A stretch of DNA of 64,000 nucleotides, taken from assembly GCF_009208565.1 (NCBI RefSeq), contig NZ_WFLK01000019.1, positions 1 through 64,000 of the forward strand. The letters run 5' to 3'. The translations under genes were made by a program, and so were the position numbers. Every line of letters begins with the position of its first letter. Position 1 is the first letter of the stretch. Below are positions 31,515-40,016 of the stretch, piece by piece. This stretch comes from Janthinobacterium aquaticum. GTDB taxonomy: Bacteria; Pseudomonadota; Gammaproteobacteria; Burkholderiales; Burkholderiaceae_D. Below the pieces are notes generated by a model that had not been told where the DNA came from, made no database searches, and saw nothing but the letters and a program-made list of their open reading frames with translations.

Positions 31515-31741
31515 GGGGCGAAGAGAGGAAACGGAAAAAATCGGGCGCTAAGGTTATTTCGCCCCTGGCGGCTATTGCTGCGCCGTGTGCTTGAGGCGCA
31601 GGATATCGATTTTCTTGGTCAGCACCCGAGAGATCACAACATAGCTTGCGCGAACACTTGGTGGGCATCCGGCGCAGTGGAACGCAAAACCGAGGTACGC
31701 GAGCTTAGCGCCCGATTTTTTCCGAATTCTGTGTTCTCCCC
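31515..31741. mobile_element. Miniature element bounded by Tn3-type 38-bp repeats
   Basis: Left repeat 31515-31552 starts GGGGCGAAGAGAGGAAACGG; the complement of the right repeat (31704-31741) starts GGGGAGAACACAGAATTCGG; both end AATCGGGCGCTAAG and match the repeat at 22687-22724 beside Tn3 tnpA. The 227-bp unit has no gene, like Tn3-derived miniature elements (TIMEs). The 5-bp flanks (AATTA, ATCAG) do not match. Confidence 0.75.
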
Positions 31742-31749
31742 ATCAGGGT

Positions 31750-31880
31750 ACAGCTTGACTTGGTGCTGTCCAGAATCGATGAACAGCCTTGACCCGTTCC
31801 ATCTTGAGGTTCAAGAAGAAGCGTTCAGCGACGGCGTTGTCCCAGCAGTTACGCTGGATGCACGCATATCCAGGCACGGC
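31750..31880 (-). pseudogene. IS3-family OrfB fragment
   Basis: On the minus strand the frames give NCWDNAVAERFFLNLKMERVKAV, the block around the catalytic Glu of IS3-type OrfB. No terminus or remaining gene is seen. It differs from the intact IS3 at 8090-9324. Confidence 0.7.
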
Positions 31881-31972
31881 CGATGTAGGAAAATGAATTG
31901 GTGGCGATGCCGCCCCGACGCCGGCCGGTAGCCGGCTATTTGGAAAGGCCGCCAAGTAGCGGGAAAAATGAT

Positions 31973-32773
31973 ATGAATGAAATCCATCCGAGATTCGGTC
32001 AGGCAATGACCGCAGCCCAATATTCTTCAGAATGGGAGCGCAGCGCCGCTGCCTTCTCTGCAGCAGGGCATTACACGTGGATGAACGAACGATTGGGGAA
32101 AGCCGACAAAATCATTGAGGTTGGTTGTGGCGCAGGTGCCAGCACAGAAGCTCTGCTCAGTACAGGTCGCCAAGTGCTGGTGATTGAATCTAACCAATCG
32201 TGCGCTGATCGCACCTGTGAGCGCCTAAATGCCAAAGGTATATCGGTCGAACTGATCTCGGTCGATCAACTGTCAAATCTCTCCGCATGGCAAGGACTGA
32301 AAGTGAAGATCGTTGTAATAGATGTTATATCCTCTGACCTTGAGCTACATTTGCAGCCAGGTTCGTTTGACGCACTTGTATGCTGGATGACTGGGACGCA
32401 TCCTCATCACATCAGCGAAATACTTTCAAAACCTTACATGTCACTCGAAGGCGGGGACATGGCTTTGTACAGGTCATTAGTGCAGGAGCGCTGCTACAAA
32501 CTCGGCAACCATGCAGTCAAAGTCGGAGGGGGCGTCCATATGGTCGACCGGGCTATGGTCCGTAGCTGGTCGGACAAGGATTGGATGAGAGAAGAGTTGG
32601 TAACGCTCCTGAGTACAGTCGCCGGTCCAAATTATGTTTTAACGAAGGGCGATTGCTATCTTAGAAGACTCAGCGAGGGCTTGAATCAATCCGCTATCAA
32701 GTACGTGGCACAGCATCCAGCCAGTGTTACCGGGGAGGTAGTACTTACCTCTACCGTTGCACATCTGGCTTAA
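31973..32773 (+). CDS. Class I SAM-dependent methyltransferase
   Basis: The 266-residue protein has a Rossmann methyltransferase core: motif I IIEVGCGAGASTEALL (about 47-62), an acidic residue at the end of strand 2 (VLVIESNQ), and strand 4 FDALVCWMTG. The start MNEIHPRFGQ follows only a weak ribosome site; a longer frame from 31898 starts in IS debris. Substrate unknown; GTHPHH after strand 4 is not a motif I can assign. It is the only intact non-transposon gene in about 17 kb, flanked by an IS3 fragment and an IS66. A palindrome GGGGCCGCGGCCCC follows at 32832. Confidence 0.8.
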   Translation: MNEIHPRFGQAMTAAQYSSEWERSAAAFSAAGHYTWMNERLGKADKIIEVGCGAGASTEALLSTGRQVLVIESNQSCADRTCERLNAKGISVELISVDQLSNLSAWQGLKVKIVVIDVISSDLELHLQPGSFDALVCWMTGTHPHHISEILSKPYMSLEGGDMALYRSLVQERCYKLGNHAVKVGGGVHMVDRAMVRSWSDKDWMREELVTLLSTVAGPNYVLTKGDCYLRRLSEGLNQSAIKYVAQHPASVTGEVVLTSTVAHLA

Positions 32774-33126
32774 GTGTGATGATCTGAAAGTAGCTATCTT
32801 CGAAAGCTAAGTCGAGGAAACCTACAAACAAGGGGCCGCGGCCCCGTAAGCTAGATCGTATAACGATCATGCCAATAAAGCGATGCCTTCATCATTCAGC
32901 GGCGCCATTTTCACGCTGTTTTGCCACTTGCTTTAGGAAATGTGTTGGCGCCGACCGAAAACTGACCCTGTATCAGTTTACAACCGCTGCTGACACAGGA
33001 CTACCTAGTCCGGTAAACATGATCTCGCAGCGTGAATGCAAGGACATGACGATTTCTGGTCTCAAGAGTTTAGCTCCCCGTAGAAGCTCCCTTTAAAAAT
33101 GCAATGCCTTGAGCTGAGAGTACGTC
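32774..33126. other. Intergenic with palindrome and IS-end motif
   Basis: Holds the perfect palindrome GGGGCCGCGGCCCC (32832-32845), without a T-run, and the third IS-end-like motif (32943-32967, GTTGGCGCCGACCGAAAACT from 32944). No gene is seen. It ends in AGTACGTC (33119-33126), the target duplication of the next IS66. Confidence 0.5.
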
Positions 33127-33221
33127 GTAAGCGATCCATAAACCCCAACCTTGCCCGCTAATCTTCTTGCCGGCATGATGGTGGCATTGAAGTCCATGCC
33201 TCACGAACCAGGCCAGGTCGT

Positions 33222-33731
33222 TCAGGTTCGCTTCGCCGGCTTCGGGATCGGGGTGAATGCGATACAGTTGACGAAGTTCATGGCGGCGAGCATGACGTAG
33301 TTGTCGGTCGCTTCGGGTGTGATGCCGGCCAACCATTTATTGAGCTCGTCGGTGACATAGGCGAGCAGCGGTTTTTCCGGATGGGATTCGAGATATTGCG
33401 TCATGGCGCGCTGGCGTTGTGCCAAGGCCAGGTCGTCACCAAACCGCACCGTGGCGACATAGCGTCTTAATTGCTTGTCCAGGTCAGCCTCGGTGATCAA
33501 TGGCCAGCATAGCCCCGACTGCTTCATTGACTGGAAGCAGATGAACAGCAGATCAAGCACCACCTCGATTTTTGCCGGGGCGACACCCATGCGGTGGAGT
33601 GCGAGCGCCGAGCCGAACAGGTTTGGCTGCCGCTCGAACAATTCGTTGGCCAGTACCTCTTTTTGCTCGATGCCCATGGCCCTTACGACTTTGATGGCGT
33701 CGGCGAGCGTCGGCGATGAGATCCGGCTCAT
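33222..33731 (-). CDS. Conserved passenger protein in IS66 (fourth gene)
   Basis: The 169-residue protein starts MSRISSPTLADAIKVVRAMG. Its ATG overlaps the tnpC stop as ATGA, so it is translated behind the transposase. It is mainly helical by composition, cytoplasmic, with no cysteine cluster, signal peptide or known catalytic motif that I recognise (blocks: FGSALALHRMGVAPAKIEVVLDLLFICFQSM, DLALAQRQRAMTQYLESH, NWV-free C-terminus with NYVMLAAMNFVNCIAF). It lies wholly within the IS termini and should move with the element. A regulatory or accessory role in transposition, or a host-directed cargo role, are both possible. Confidence 0.8.
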   Translation of the reverse strand: MSRISSPTLADAIKVVRAMGIEQKEVLANELFERQPNLFGSALALHRMGVAPAKIEVVLDLLFICFQSMKQSGLCWPLITEADLDKQLRRYVATVRFGDDLALAQRQRAMTQYLESHPEKPLLAYVTDELNKWLAGITPEATDNYVMLAAMNFVNCIAFTPIPKPAKRT

Positions 33732-35389
33732 TGCAGCACGCCCATCGGTGTCACGCTCTGGCCGTGGTCGAGTGCGCTCATATTCCATGGCAGCAGCGCC
33801 TCAACGTCTTCGACGTTTTTCACCGCCGGCAGCTCGCGCAGCACGCGCCGCAACCAGGTGTAAGGTTCCACCCCGTTCGCCCTGGCCGTCTCCAGCACCG
33901 AGTAGATGACGGCGCTGGCATTGGCGCCGGCTACTGTGTCACTGAACAGCCAGGCCTTGCGCCCGACGACGAACGGGCGGATCGCGTTCTCGGCGCGGTT
34001 GTTGTCGATCGGCAGGTCGCCGCGCTCCGTGTAGCGTGTCAGACGCGGCCAGTAGTCGTGCAGGTACGACAGCGCCGTGCCGAGCGCGCTCTTCGACATC
34101 ACGCCCGGCAGCGTCTGGTCGAGCCAGGTCCGCAGCGCCGCCAGCGCCGGCACACTGTGGGTTTGCCGGGCCAGCAGGCGCGTCGCGTCATCGGCATCCT
34201 GGTGGTCGCGCTCAATGCCGTACAGCTTGCCGATCATGGCAACGGCCTCGTCGGCTAGCCCGCGCTTGCCCTTGGGCTGCACCTTGACCGCCTCGACGAA
34301 GCGGCGGCGCACGTGCGCCCAGCAAATGAGTTGCTCGATGCCGTCTGTGCGCATCAGCTCGTTGTAGCCGCTGTAGCCGTCGGTCATCACATAGCCCCGG
34401 TAGTCGTGCAGCAGGCGCACCGGCACCTGCCCGCTGCGGCTCGCATCGTAGTCGAACACCACCACCGACCGCCCTGGCGGTCCGCCCGTCTGCACCCACA
34501 TATAGCTGTTCGAGGTCGGCGCCTTGCCCGCTTCCTTGAGCACCTGCACCACCGTTTCGTCGACGTGCAGGAACGCTCCTTCAAGCAAGGCGTCGCGCAT
34601 CAGGTTGAGCAGCGGCTGCAGCACGCCGGCCGCGCCGATGACCCAGCGTGCCAGCGTCTGGCGCGGTACCGTCACACCGTGGCGGGCCAGCACGTATTCA
34701 AAGCGCGCCAGTGGCAGGCCATCGATGAACTTGACCACCAGCAGCATGGCCAGCAGGTCGGCGCTGGCGTTGCTCTTGGGCAGGGGTTGGGGCGGCAACG
34801 CCGCCGTCACCGGCGCGTGCACGCTGCCGGGGCAGCCGTAGCGCTTGCGGATATGGCGCAGCACGCGCACCTGCATCGGCACCAGGTCGAGCTGTTCGCT
34901 GATTTCTTCGCCGATTTCCACCATCGGAGTGCCGCACGGGCAAGTACGTTCGGCCGCTGGCACGTCGTGCACGACATCGACGCGTTTTAACTCGGCTGGC
35001 AGCGCGCTGCGCTTGCCGCGCGCCGGTTTGCTGTTCGATTTGGAATCAGGCTGAGTGTCCGGCGGCAGCGGCGCCACGTCCTGCGTTGCATCACTGCCAG
35101 CGGCCAGCGCCTCGGCCTCGTCGAACAAGCGGCCCTGCGCTGACGACTGTTCCGAGCTGGTGCCGAACATGCGGTGGCGCGCCAGGACGAACTGTTCCAG
35201 CATGTGCTGCATGTGGTTCATCGCCTGGGTCTTGACGTCGTGGTGCGCGGCGATGACCGAGTGCAGCAATGCCGTCAGCGCTGCCGCGTCGGTCGGCAAC
35301 ACGGCCGGCAGCACCAGTTCTGGCAGGCTGTAGCGCGGCGGCAGGCTGGACGGTTTGGCGGTGGTTGCAGGCATGCCGTAGTTTACCAA
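33728..35389 (-). CDS. tnpC: IS66 transposase TnpC (element A)
   Basis: Full-length TnpC of 553 residues. The N-terminal coiled coil (HHDVKTQAMNHMQHMLEQFVLARHRMFG), zinc-binding CPCGTPM region and DDE residues in FLHVDETVVQVL, YVMTDGYSGYNEL and DNNRAENAIRPFVVGRKAWLF are all present. The C-terminal IS66 helix ARANGVEPYTWLRRVLRELP is complete. tnpB ends 6 bp upstream. It is intact, in contrast to the split copy (element B) and the truncated copy (element C). Confidence 0.95.
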   Translation of the reverse strand: MVNYGMPATTAKPSSLPPRYSLPELVLPAVLPTDAAALTALLHSVIAAHHDVKTQAMNHMQHMLEQFVLARHRMFGTSSEQSSAQGRLFDEAEALAAGSDATQDVAPLPPDTQPDSKSNSKPARGKRSALPAELKRVDVVHDVPAAERTCPCGTPMVEIGEEISEQLDLVPMQVRVLRHIRKRYGCPGSVHAPVTAALPPQPLPKSNASADLLAMLLVVKFIDGLPLARFEYVLARHGVTVPRQTLARWVIGAAGVLQPLLNLMRDALLEGAFLHVDETVVQVLKEAGKAPTSNSYMWVQTGGPPGRSVVVFDYDASRSGQVPVRLLHDYRGYVMTDGYSGYNELMRTDGIEQLICWAHVRRRFVEAVKVQPKGKRGLADEAVAMIGKLYGIERDHQDADDATRLLARQTHSVPALAALRTWLDQTLPGVMSKSALGTALSYLHDYWPRLTRYTERGDLPIDNNRAENAIRPFVVGRKAWLFSDTVAGANASAVIYSVLETARANGVEPYTWLRRVLRELPAVKNVEDVEALLPWNMSALDHGQSVTPMGVLQ

Positions 35390-35395
35390 ATTCTC

Positions 35396-35752
35396 CTATG
35401 AAACAGAACTGAAATGCAGTGTTTTATGGGGCGGCTTCTGCCAGACATCGAAGCCTTCCAGCAGCCACTCGAACTGCTGCAGCGTGACGCCTTGCGTGGC
35501 GCCGCCGGCGTCGCGCGGCCACGCGAATTTCTCCGCTTCGAGCCGCTTGAGCCACAGACAGAAGCCGTTACGGTGCCAGTACAATACCTTGATCTTGTTG
35601 CGGTCGCGGTTGATGAACACGTACAGCGCGCTGCCGAACGGATCAAGTCCCAGCGCCTGCTCGACCAGCACCGACAGACCGCCGATGGACTTGCGGAAGT
35701 CGACCGGGTCGCGGCATAAAAACACTTGGTCGATGCGGCAGCCCGGGTGCAT
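35396..35752 (-). CDS. tnpB: IS66 accessory protein TnpB (element A)
   Basis: The 118-residue protein has the IS66 Orf2 signature (PVDFRKSIGGLSVLVEQALGLDPFGSALYVFINRDRNKIKVLYWHRNGFCLWLKRLEAEKFAWP). The ATG overlaps the tnpA stop by one base (TGATG), which sets the start. It acts with TnpA and TnpC in transposition. Confidence 0.92.
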   Translation of the reverse strand: MHPGCRIDQVFLCRDPVDFRKSIGGLSVLVEQALGLDPFGSALYVFINRDRNKIKVLYWHRNGFCLWLKRLEAEKFAWPRDAGGATQGVTLQQFEWLLEGFDVWQKPPHKTLHFSSVS

Positions 35753-36075
35753 CAGCGCACTCCCGCGTGGGCTTGGTCGAGGGCCAGCAGCCAGACTGGC
35801 GACGGCAGCGCGGCCAACTCCAGGCGCAGACCGGAACGCAGCACCAGAGTGCACGTGCCGGTTGCGGCGCCAACTGCCATATCAACCACGCGCAGGGCGA
35901 CAAATTGGTTCGCTGCGCCATCGGCGCCGGTTACTGCGGCCCGCGTCAACTTGCGCCGCCAGTAGTACAGCGACGCCAGCGTCAGGCCATGCTGCCGTGC
36001 ATATACGCTCGCCGCCATGCCTTCACGGCGGCAGGCCTCGATATGTGAGGTCCAGAATTCGGTGTCGCCTTCCAT
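35752..36075 (-). CDS. tnpA: IS66 accessory protein TnpA (element A)
   Basis: The 107-residue protein has an N-terminal helix-turn-helix (FWTSHIEACRREGMAASVYARQHGLTLASLYYWRRKL) followed by a beta-rich part, as usual for IS66 OrfA. It is the first gene of the four-gene IS operon; the right terminus lies 81 bp upstream and would contain the promoter. Confidence 0.9.
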   Translation of the reverse strand: MEGDTEFWTSHIEACRREGMAASVYARQHGLTLASLYYWRRKLTRAAVTGADGAANQFVALRVVDMAVGAATGTCTLVLRSGLRLELAALPSPVWLLALDQAHAGVR

Positions 36076-36819
36076 ACTTGCTCCCGTTCAAATTGAAACG
36101 GCAAGCATGCGCAAATCGGGATCACGCCACAAGGCTGTGGTTTATGGAGCGCTTACAGTACGTCTGCAGATATGCCTCCGAACAAACATCAAGACAGCTG
36201 GTATAACAGGGTTGAAGAATATCTGGCTAGCGTGGCACCAAGTCACTTGGGGCCGAGCAGCCTGAGTGCCTTCTGTCGTGCCGCGTGGGCTAGAACCACA
36301 AGAGAATGCCAAGACTTGATAGCGGATAGATGACAGCAGACTGCGCACGCCATACTAGCCACGATGCCGTTGACGTCTAGCCAAGTGAAAGACAAAGAAT
36401 CTTCCCAGTCTAACGCCAGGTTGTCAGCACACTGTCAGAACGACTCCAGTCGTCTCGCCGCATCTATTCTATCCAGACAGCAGACAGTAGGGTAGTCAAA
36501 CACTGACAGACCTGTCGGAAATACCATATCGATGTCCTGAATGTACATTTCGTTATGGGGCGTCAGGCACTGATTGTTGCAGTATTTGCGGCCAGTATAT
36601 TAGCGAAAACTTCTGCTCAACCGGCGGTGGGTGAGATTGTGGCGGCATCTTGGCAACCAAGAAACCTATACGCAGGCGATGGCCTAAATAATCAAGAAAC
36701 CGTTTTTTGTATGCCAATCAATTCTGCAGCGTGAACAACTGGCAAAAGAAGATACCAGCCAACTATCGCCGGCACGTCTCCAAAGCGATCTTCCTGTCAA
36801 GTTACCCACGCGGGTATTG

Positions 36820-36868
36820 GGTGAGCTTTATTAGGGACTACTTTTGATAGTCCCTGATAAAGCTCACC
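36820..36868. repeat. Inverted pair of iteron-like sequences
   Basis: GGTGAGCTTTATTAGGGACT (36820-36839) and its near-perfect inverted partner (36848-36868) are separated by 7 bp. Each matches the origin iteron consensus GGTGAGNTTNTACAGGGAG. Together they form a 21-bp-arm palindrome about 3 kb from the main array. It could bind two Rep monomers head to head or extrude as a hairpin. Confidence 0.75.
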
Positions 36869-37072
36869 TTTAATGGATAAAAAAGATCAGGTTCTTATTA
36901 GCTATCTGTGTAACAGCATCTCTACAGCTTCATGTAATGCTAAATACACCTGGAAAGCCATTGGCGGCCAGCATGCAACGGTTTCAAGAAGGATAAGAAG
37001 TGATGCTTGATCATGAAAATGATGTCTGTCAGTTAATCTACATTAGCAATGCATAGCGATGACATGGAATTG

Positions 37073-37092
37073 ACTCCCTGCTACATCTCACC
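37073..37092 (-). repeat. Single outlying iteron
   Basis: On the minus strand GGTGAGATGTAGCAGGGAGT matches the iteron consensus in most positions. Confidence 0.6.
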
Positions 37093-37600
37093 TTGAATGA
37101 AAATCCATGCTTCTAGAATAAGAGTGCTGTGATGGAAATGCACCTGCACGTTGTACGGTATAGAGCGAGATGCTAGATAAAGCCATTCTCGGGGAGTGGT
37201 CCCTGTTCGACCTCACCATTCGCATCATGGCTAGTTTTCTTACTTAGGCAAAAAGAGCCCGCAGATGATCCTGGATGCGCTGTTGTTACGTCACAATCCA
37301 CAGCGCTTCCCAATGCGGCTGAAATTGGCCATGCTTCTCCTGCATAATCTATAGATGTTGAGTCGAGAGAAACTGGTACTGGCATAGCACAGCAACGAGC
37401 CATTTTTGTGCAATGGTTGCCATGGTTGGATAAGATATGTGTGATCGAGTGGTCGATTGGATGTTTGGCTTCAGTTACGCCAACAACATTAGATTTATCG
37501 CCGTTCTCTTGAGACGGGTGGATATCGAAAACGTGGCAGATCTCTCAGCGTTTTATTCCACCAGAGTATCCTGATATGAGCAATCAACTTCCAAAAAAAA

Positions 37601-37626
37601 AAAAGCCTGGGGAATCCCAGGCTTTT
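37601..37626 (-). terminator. Intrinsic terminator of parAB
   Basis: Perfect stem AAAAGCCTGGG / CCCAGGCTTTT with a GAAT loop. On the minus strand it is followed by a run of T (twelve A on the plus strand, 37593-37604, partly within the stem). It lies 70 bp past the parB stop. Confidence 0.88.
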
Positions 37627-37646
37627 GACGTATAACAGATCAGGTT

Positions 37647-37685
37647 ATTACTCAGTAATACTCTGTAAGTCATTGATTTAATTGA
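37647..37685. repeat. Third copy of the ATTACTCAGTAAT motif, beside parB
   Basis: ATTACTCAGTAATA followed at matching spacing by TCTGTAAGTC and TTGATTTAAT. The same composite occurs as inverted ends at 21198 and 22034. Here it lies between the terminator and the parB stop. It may be an element terminus or a partition-related site. Confidence 0.55.
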
Positions 37686-37695
37686 ATTTATTAAA

Positions 37696-38697
37696 TTATC
37701 CCGTTACTTCGTCAGCCATTTTTCTTAGCATTTCATCAATCTTCTGATGCACCATCGCCGCATCGATCGATCGGTCTGAAATACGCACGATGATGTCGCG
37801 GTCCTTCGCCTGTGTCAAATACCGCGGTGCACCTGACGAAGAAGGAATCAAGTGCTTCTGCGCCCGGGGAGAGCGGCTGGCGGCGTTAATTTGCTGTGTG
37901 ACCCACACTTGTATCGATCCCTGGTCAGCGCCTTCCTTGAGGCGCTGAATGGCCTTCAAAATGACGTGGTGGTGGGTAGGATAGGTCTCCCACAGCGAAT
38001 TGATTACTTTTGCCGCATGCGCGCCAAATAATCCGGGTTCGTCATCCAGCAGGCTGAGTACTTCGGCAGGCAGGTTGAGCATCGCCAGGCCATTGGAGAC
38101 CTTGGCCTGAGAACACAGGAACATCGCAGCGACTGCCTTTTGTGTGGTCGCATATTCCTTGCTCATCGCCTTGCGGAACATCAGTGCTTCTTCGTACTCG
38201 GTCGGAGGCGCGCCGGTGTTGTCGACCATGACGTCCAGTTCGGCTTCCCGATCCGTTCTCGAGACAACCAGGACGCGTGCCTGCTTCCAGCCGATGTTGA
38301 TAGCAGCCTTTTTGCGCGTCTGGCCTTTGATGATTTCGTAGCGGCCGTTAGGCATTTGGCGTGCCGTAATCGGCGTACTTTGTCCGGCGCTCAAGAACGA
38401 CTGTGAAATTTCATCGATACGTTCCGGGTCATACTTCAACCGGGTTTGAAATGGGCTGTCATCAAGCAAATCCAAATCAATCAGTTTTTCCACGCCGAGT
38501 GCATTGACCGGCGCTACAGTCGCTGGGGTGCTGGTAGGCTGAGCGTTGTAGGTGACTTCAGCTGGATGGTCCTGCCCAATCTCCATGGCTGAGGCATCGG
38601 CTGGCGTATCAAATGCGGTTGAGGCGGTGATGCCGGCTTGTGGCACCAGACGGCCTGACTGGATCAGGCCGGATACTTTCAATGGTTTTCTGCTCAT
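37696..38697 (-). CDS. parB: ParB-family partition protein
   Basis: The 333-residue protein has a ParB/Spo0J N-terminal domain with IDLDLLDDSPFQTRLKYDPERIDEISQSFLSAGQSTPITARQ and RYEIIKGQTRKKAAINIGW (the CTP-binding region). A central helix-turn-helix follows (TTQKAVAAMFLCSQAKVSNGLAMLNLPAEVL), then a C-terminal domain. It loads on the centromere and links plasmid copies to ParA. Its ATG overlaps the parA stop (ATGA), so the two are translationally coupled, and a strong terminator follows. The centromere site is not identified; the motif at 37647-37685 is one candidate. Confidence 0.93.
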   Translation of the reverse strand: MSRKPLKVSGLIQSGRLVPQAGITASTAFDTPADASAMEIGQDHPAEVTYNAQPTSTPATVAPVNALGVEKLIDLDLLDDSPFQTRLKYDPERIDEISQSFLSAGQSTPITARQMPNGRYEIIKGQTRKKAAINIGWKQARVLVVSRTDREAELDVMVDNTGAPPTEYEEALMFRKAMSKEYATTQKAVAAMFLCSQAKVSNGLAMLNLPAEVLSLLDDEPGLFGAHAAKVINSLWETYPTHHHVILKAIQRLKEGADQGSIQVWVTQQINAASRSPRAQKHLIPSSSGAPRYLTQAKDRDIIVRISDRSIDAAMVHQKIDEMLRKMADEVTG

Positions 38698-39740
38698 AAT
38701 TTTTCCTGCCCTGGTAATGTCGTGCCAGCCAAGCGCAGGCCGTATAGTTTGATAAGTGACTTGGTTAAATCGATGATGTCGCGTGCGCCCCCGCTATTGG
38801 GTTCTTTTTCCAGTACCGGGCCATTGCTGCTGATGTTGTCCGGATCTGATTCACGCAGGAAACCGACAAAATCACGGATGATGGTGTCGTTGATCTTGCC
38901 CGGAAATTTCGGCAGCAGTTTCGAGAGCTGATACTGGTGCGGTGTTTTCGACGTATTGAACTGGTTCACCACGATATGGACGTCCAGATGGATCCCTTGC
39001 CGTCCAAAAGCAGCATTGATTTCCTGTACGTTTGATGCCAGCACGTCGAGTGCCGCGATGGCCTGTCCCTCGGCCGTCACCACCGTCAGCAGCGTTTTGC
39101 AGGCCACCATGAATGTCGTAGCCAGGACCGAAGTGCCTGGTGCGGAGTCAATGATGATGACGTCGTATTGGCTGAAAAACTCGATCTCGGCTTCCAATAG
39201 GCGCGTAAAGGCTTGCTCCCGGTTCATGGCTCCCATCAGCCAGGATTCGTCGACCATGGTGATGTCGCTTGGGATCAGATCAAGCATGCCATCGGCGTAG
39301 ATCGAACGGATTGCTTTCTCGGGATGTGCACGCTGCCCCTGTGAGGTGCGTTTCATCAGCTCGCCAATATGCGTAATTTCTTCGTCGAGCCAGTTGATGC
39401 CGTACAGGCTCGTCAGCGACGACTGTGGATCGCCATCGATCAACAGTACGCGGTAGCCTGACAAGGCGATACAGCTGGCGACGTTGCCGCAAATGGTGGT
39501 CTTGCCGACGCCGCCTTTAGCCATGCGCGTGTCGATTACTGGTGGCAGTGTCAACGGGCGTTTGGTATCTGGAGGGATATTCAGCAGTCCGAAGCGGATA
39601 GCACGGATTTCAGCGGCACTGTACAGCTTGTGCTTGTTGTCTGCCTGTTCACGATACCGTGTACGAAACGTTTTTGGCGTACCAGTGAAGCCGCTCAATT
39701 CCATCGCTAGTTTCTGCTTTACACCTTCAAATGAGCGCAT
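38694..39740 (-). CDS. parA: ParA-family partition ATPase
   Basis: The 348-residue ATPase has an N-terminal DNA-binding extension of about 70 residues (type Ia), a deviant Walker A motif KGGVGKTT at 75-82, the IDGDPQSSLT block, and Walker B VIIIDSAPG. Type Ia proteins both drive partition and repress their own promoter. It is the first gene of parAB; the promoter lies in the AT-rich region upstream of 39740. N-terminal residues RTRYREQADNKHKLYSAAEIRAIR fit a helix-turn-helix recognised in P1-type ParA proteins. Confidence 0.94.
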   Translation of the reverse strand: MRSFEGVKQKLAMELSGFTGTPKTFRTRYREQADNKHKLYSAAEIRAIRFGLLNIPPDTKRPLTLPPVIDTRMAKGGVGKTTICGNVASCIALSGYRVLLIDGDPQSSLTSLYGINWLDEEITHIGELMKRTSQGQRAHPEKAIRSIYADGMLDLIPSDITMVDESWLMGAMNREQAFTRLLEAEIEFFSQYDVIIIDSAPGTSVLATTFMVACKTLLTVVTAEGQAIAALDVLASNVQEINAAFGRQGIHLDVHIVVNQFNTSKTPHQYQLSKLLPKFPGKINDTIIRDFVGFLRESDPDNISSNGPVLEKEPNSGGARDIIDLTKSLIKLYGLRLAGTTLPGQEKL

Positions 39741-39871
39741 GGGGATCCCGTCGTGATGATTATTTCAATGATGATAGCGGGTTTCAATGTACTTTTCAAT
39801 CGAACTTTTCCAAATAAAGGGAGATTGACGAAAATAAAGTCTATCGACAAGTTAAAAGGAATAGTCTCTTT

Positions 39872-39902
39872 TAAAAGCCTGGATGCGTTTTTCAGGCTTT
39901 TA
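39872..39902. terminator. Bidirectional terminator hairpin
   Basis: TAAAAGCCTG (39872-39881) pairs perfectly with CAGGCTTTTA (39893-39902) around an 11-nt loop containing a T-run. It separates the parA promoter region from the origin. Confidence 0.6.
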
Positions 39903-40016
39903 TGAAGGTGAAAATTGTCGTTATGGTATGTGAAAAGCGGATGTCCATGTCTGTACGACAGAATTTAATTGTTTTTCAATCAATAAATGCGATGAAGATA
40001 CTCAAGGCCTGTTATA

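Larger units (their letters stand above)
33127..36156 (-). mobile_element. Intact IS66-family element A with four genes
   Basis: Left terminus GTAAGCGATCCATAAACC (33127) and the complement of the right terminus GTAAGCGCTCCATAAACC (to 36156) are near-identical. A perfect 8-bp target duplication AGTACGTC flanks it (33119-33126 and 36157-36164). The 3030-bp element holds tnpA, tnpB, tnpC and a fourth gene inside the termini. It is the most recent insertion that can be recognised here. Confidence 0.95.
36157..37600. other. Non-coding stretch downstream of parAB with outlying iterons
   Basis: About 1.4 kb without a credible gene; the longest frame (37173-37403, minus) has no recognisable features. 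It holds iteron-like sequences matching those of the replication origin: a facing pair at 36820-36868 and a single reverse copy at 37073-37092. These suggest it belongs to the replicon. Confidence 0.5.

Noticed and set aside
32832..32845. GGGGCCGCGGCCCC palindrome as a terminator
   Set aside because: No T-run on either side and no loop; kept only as a noted palindrome.
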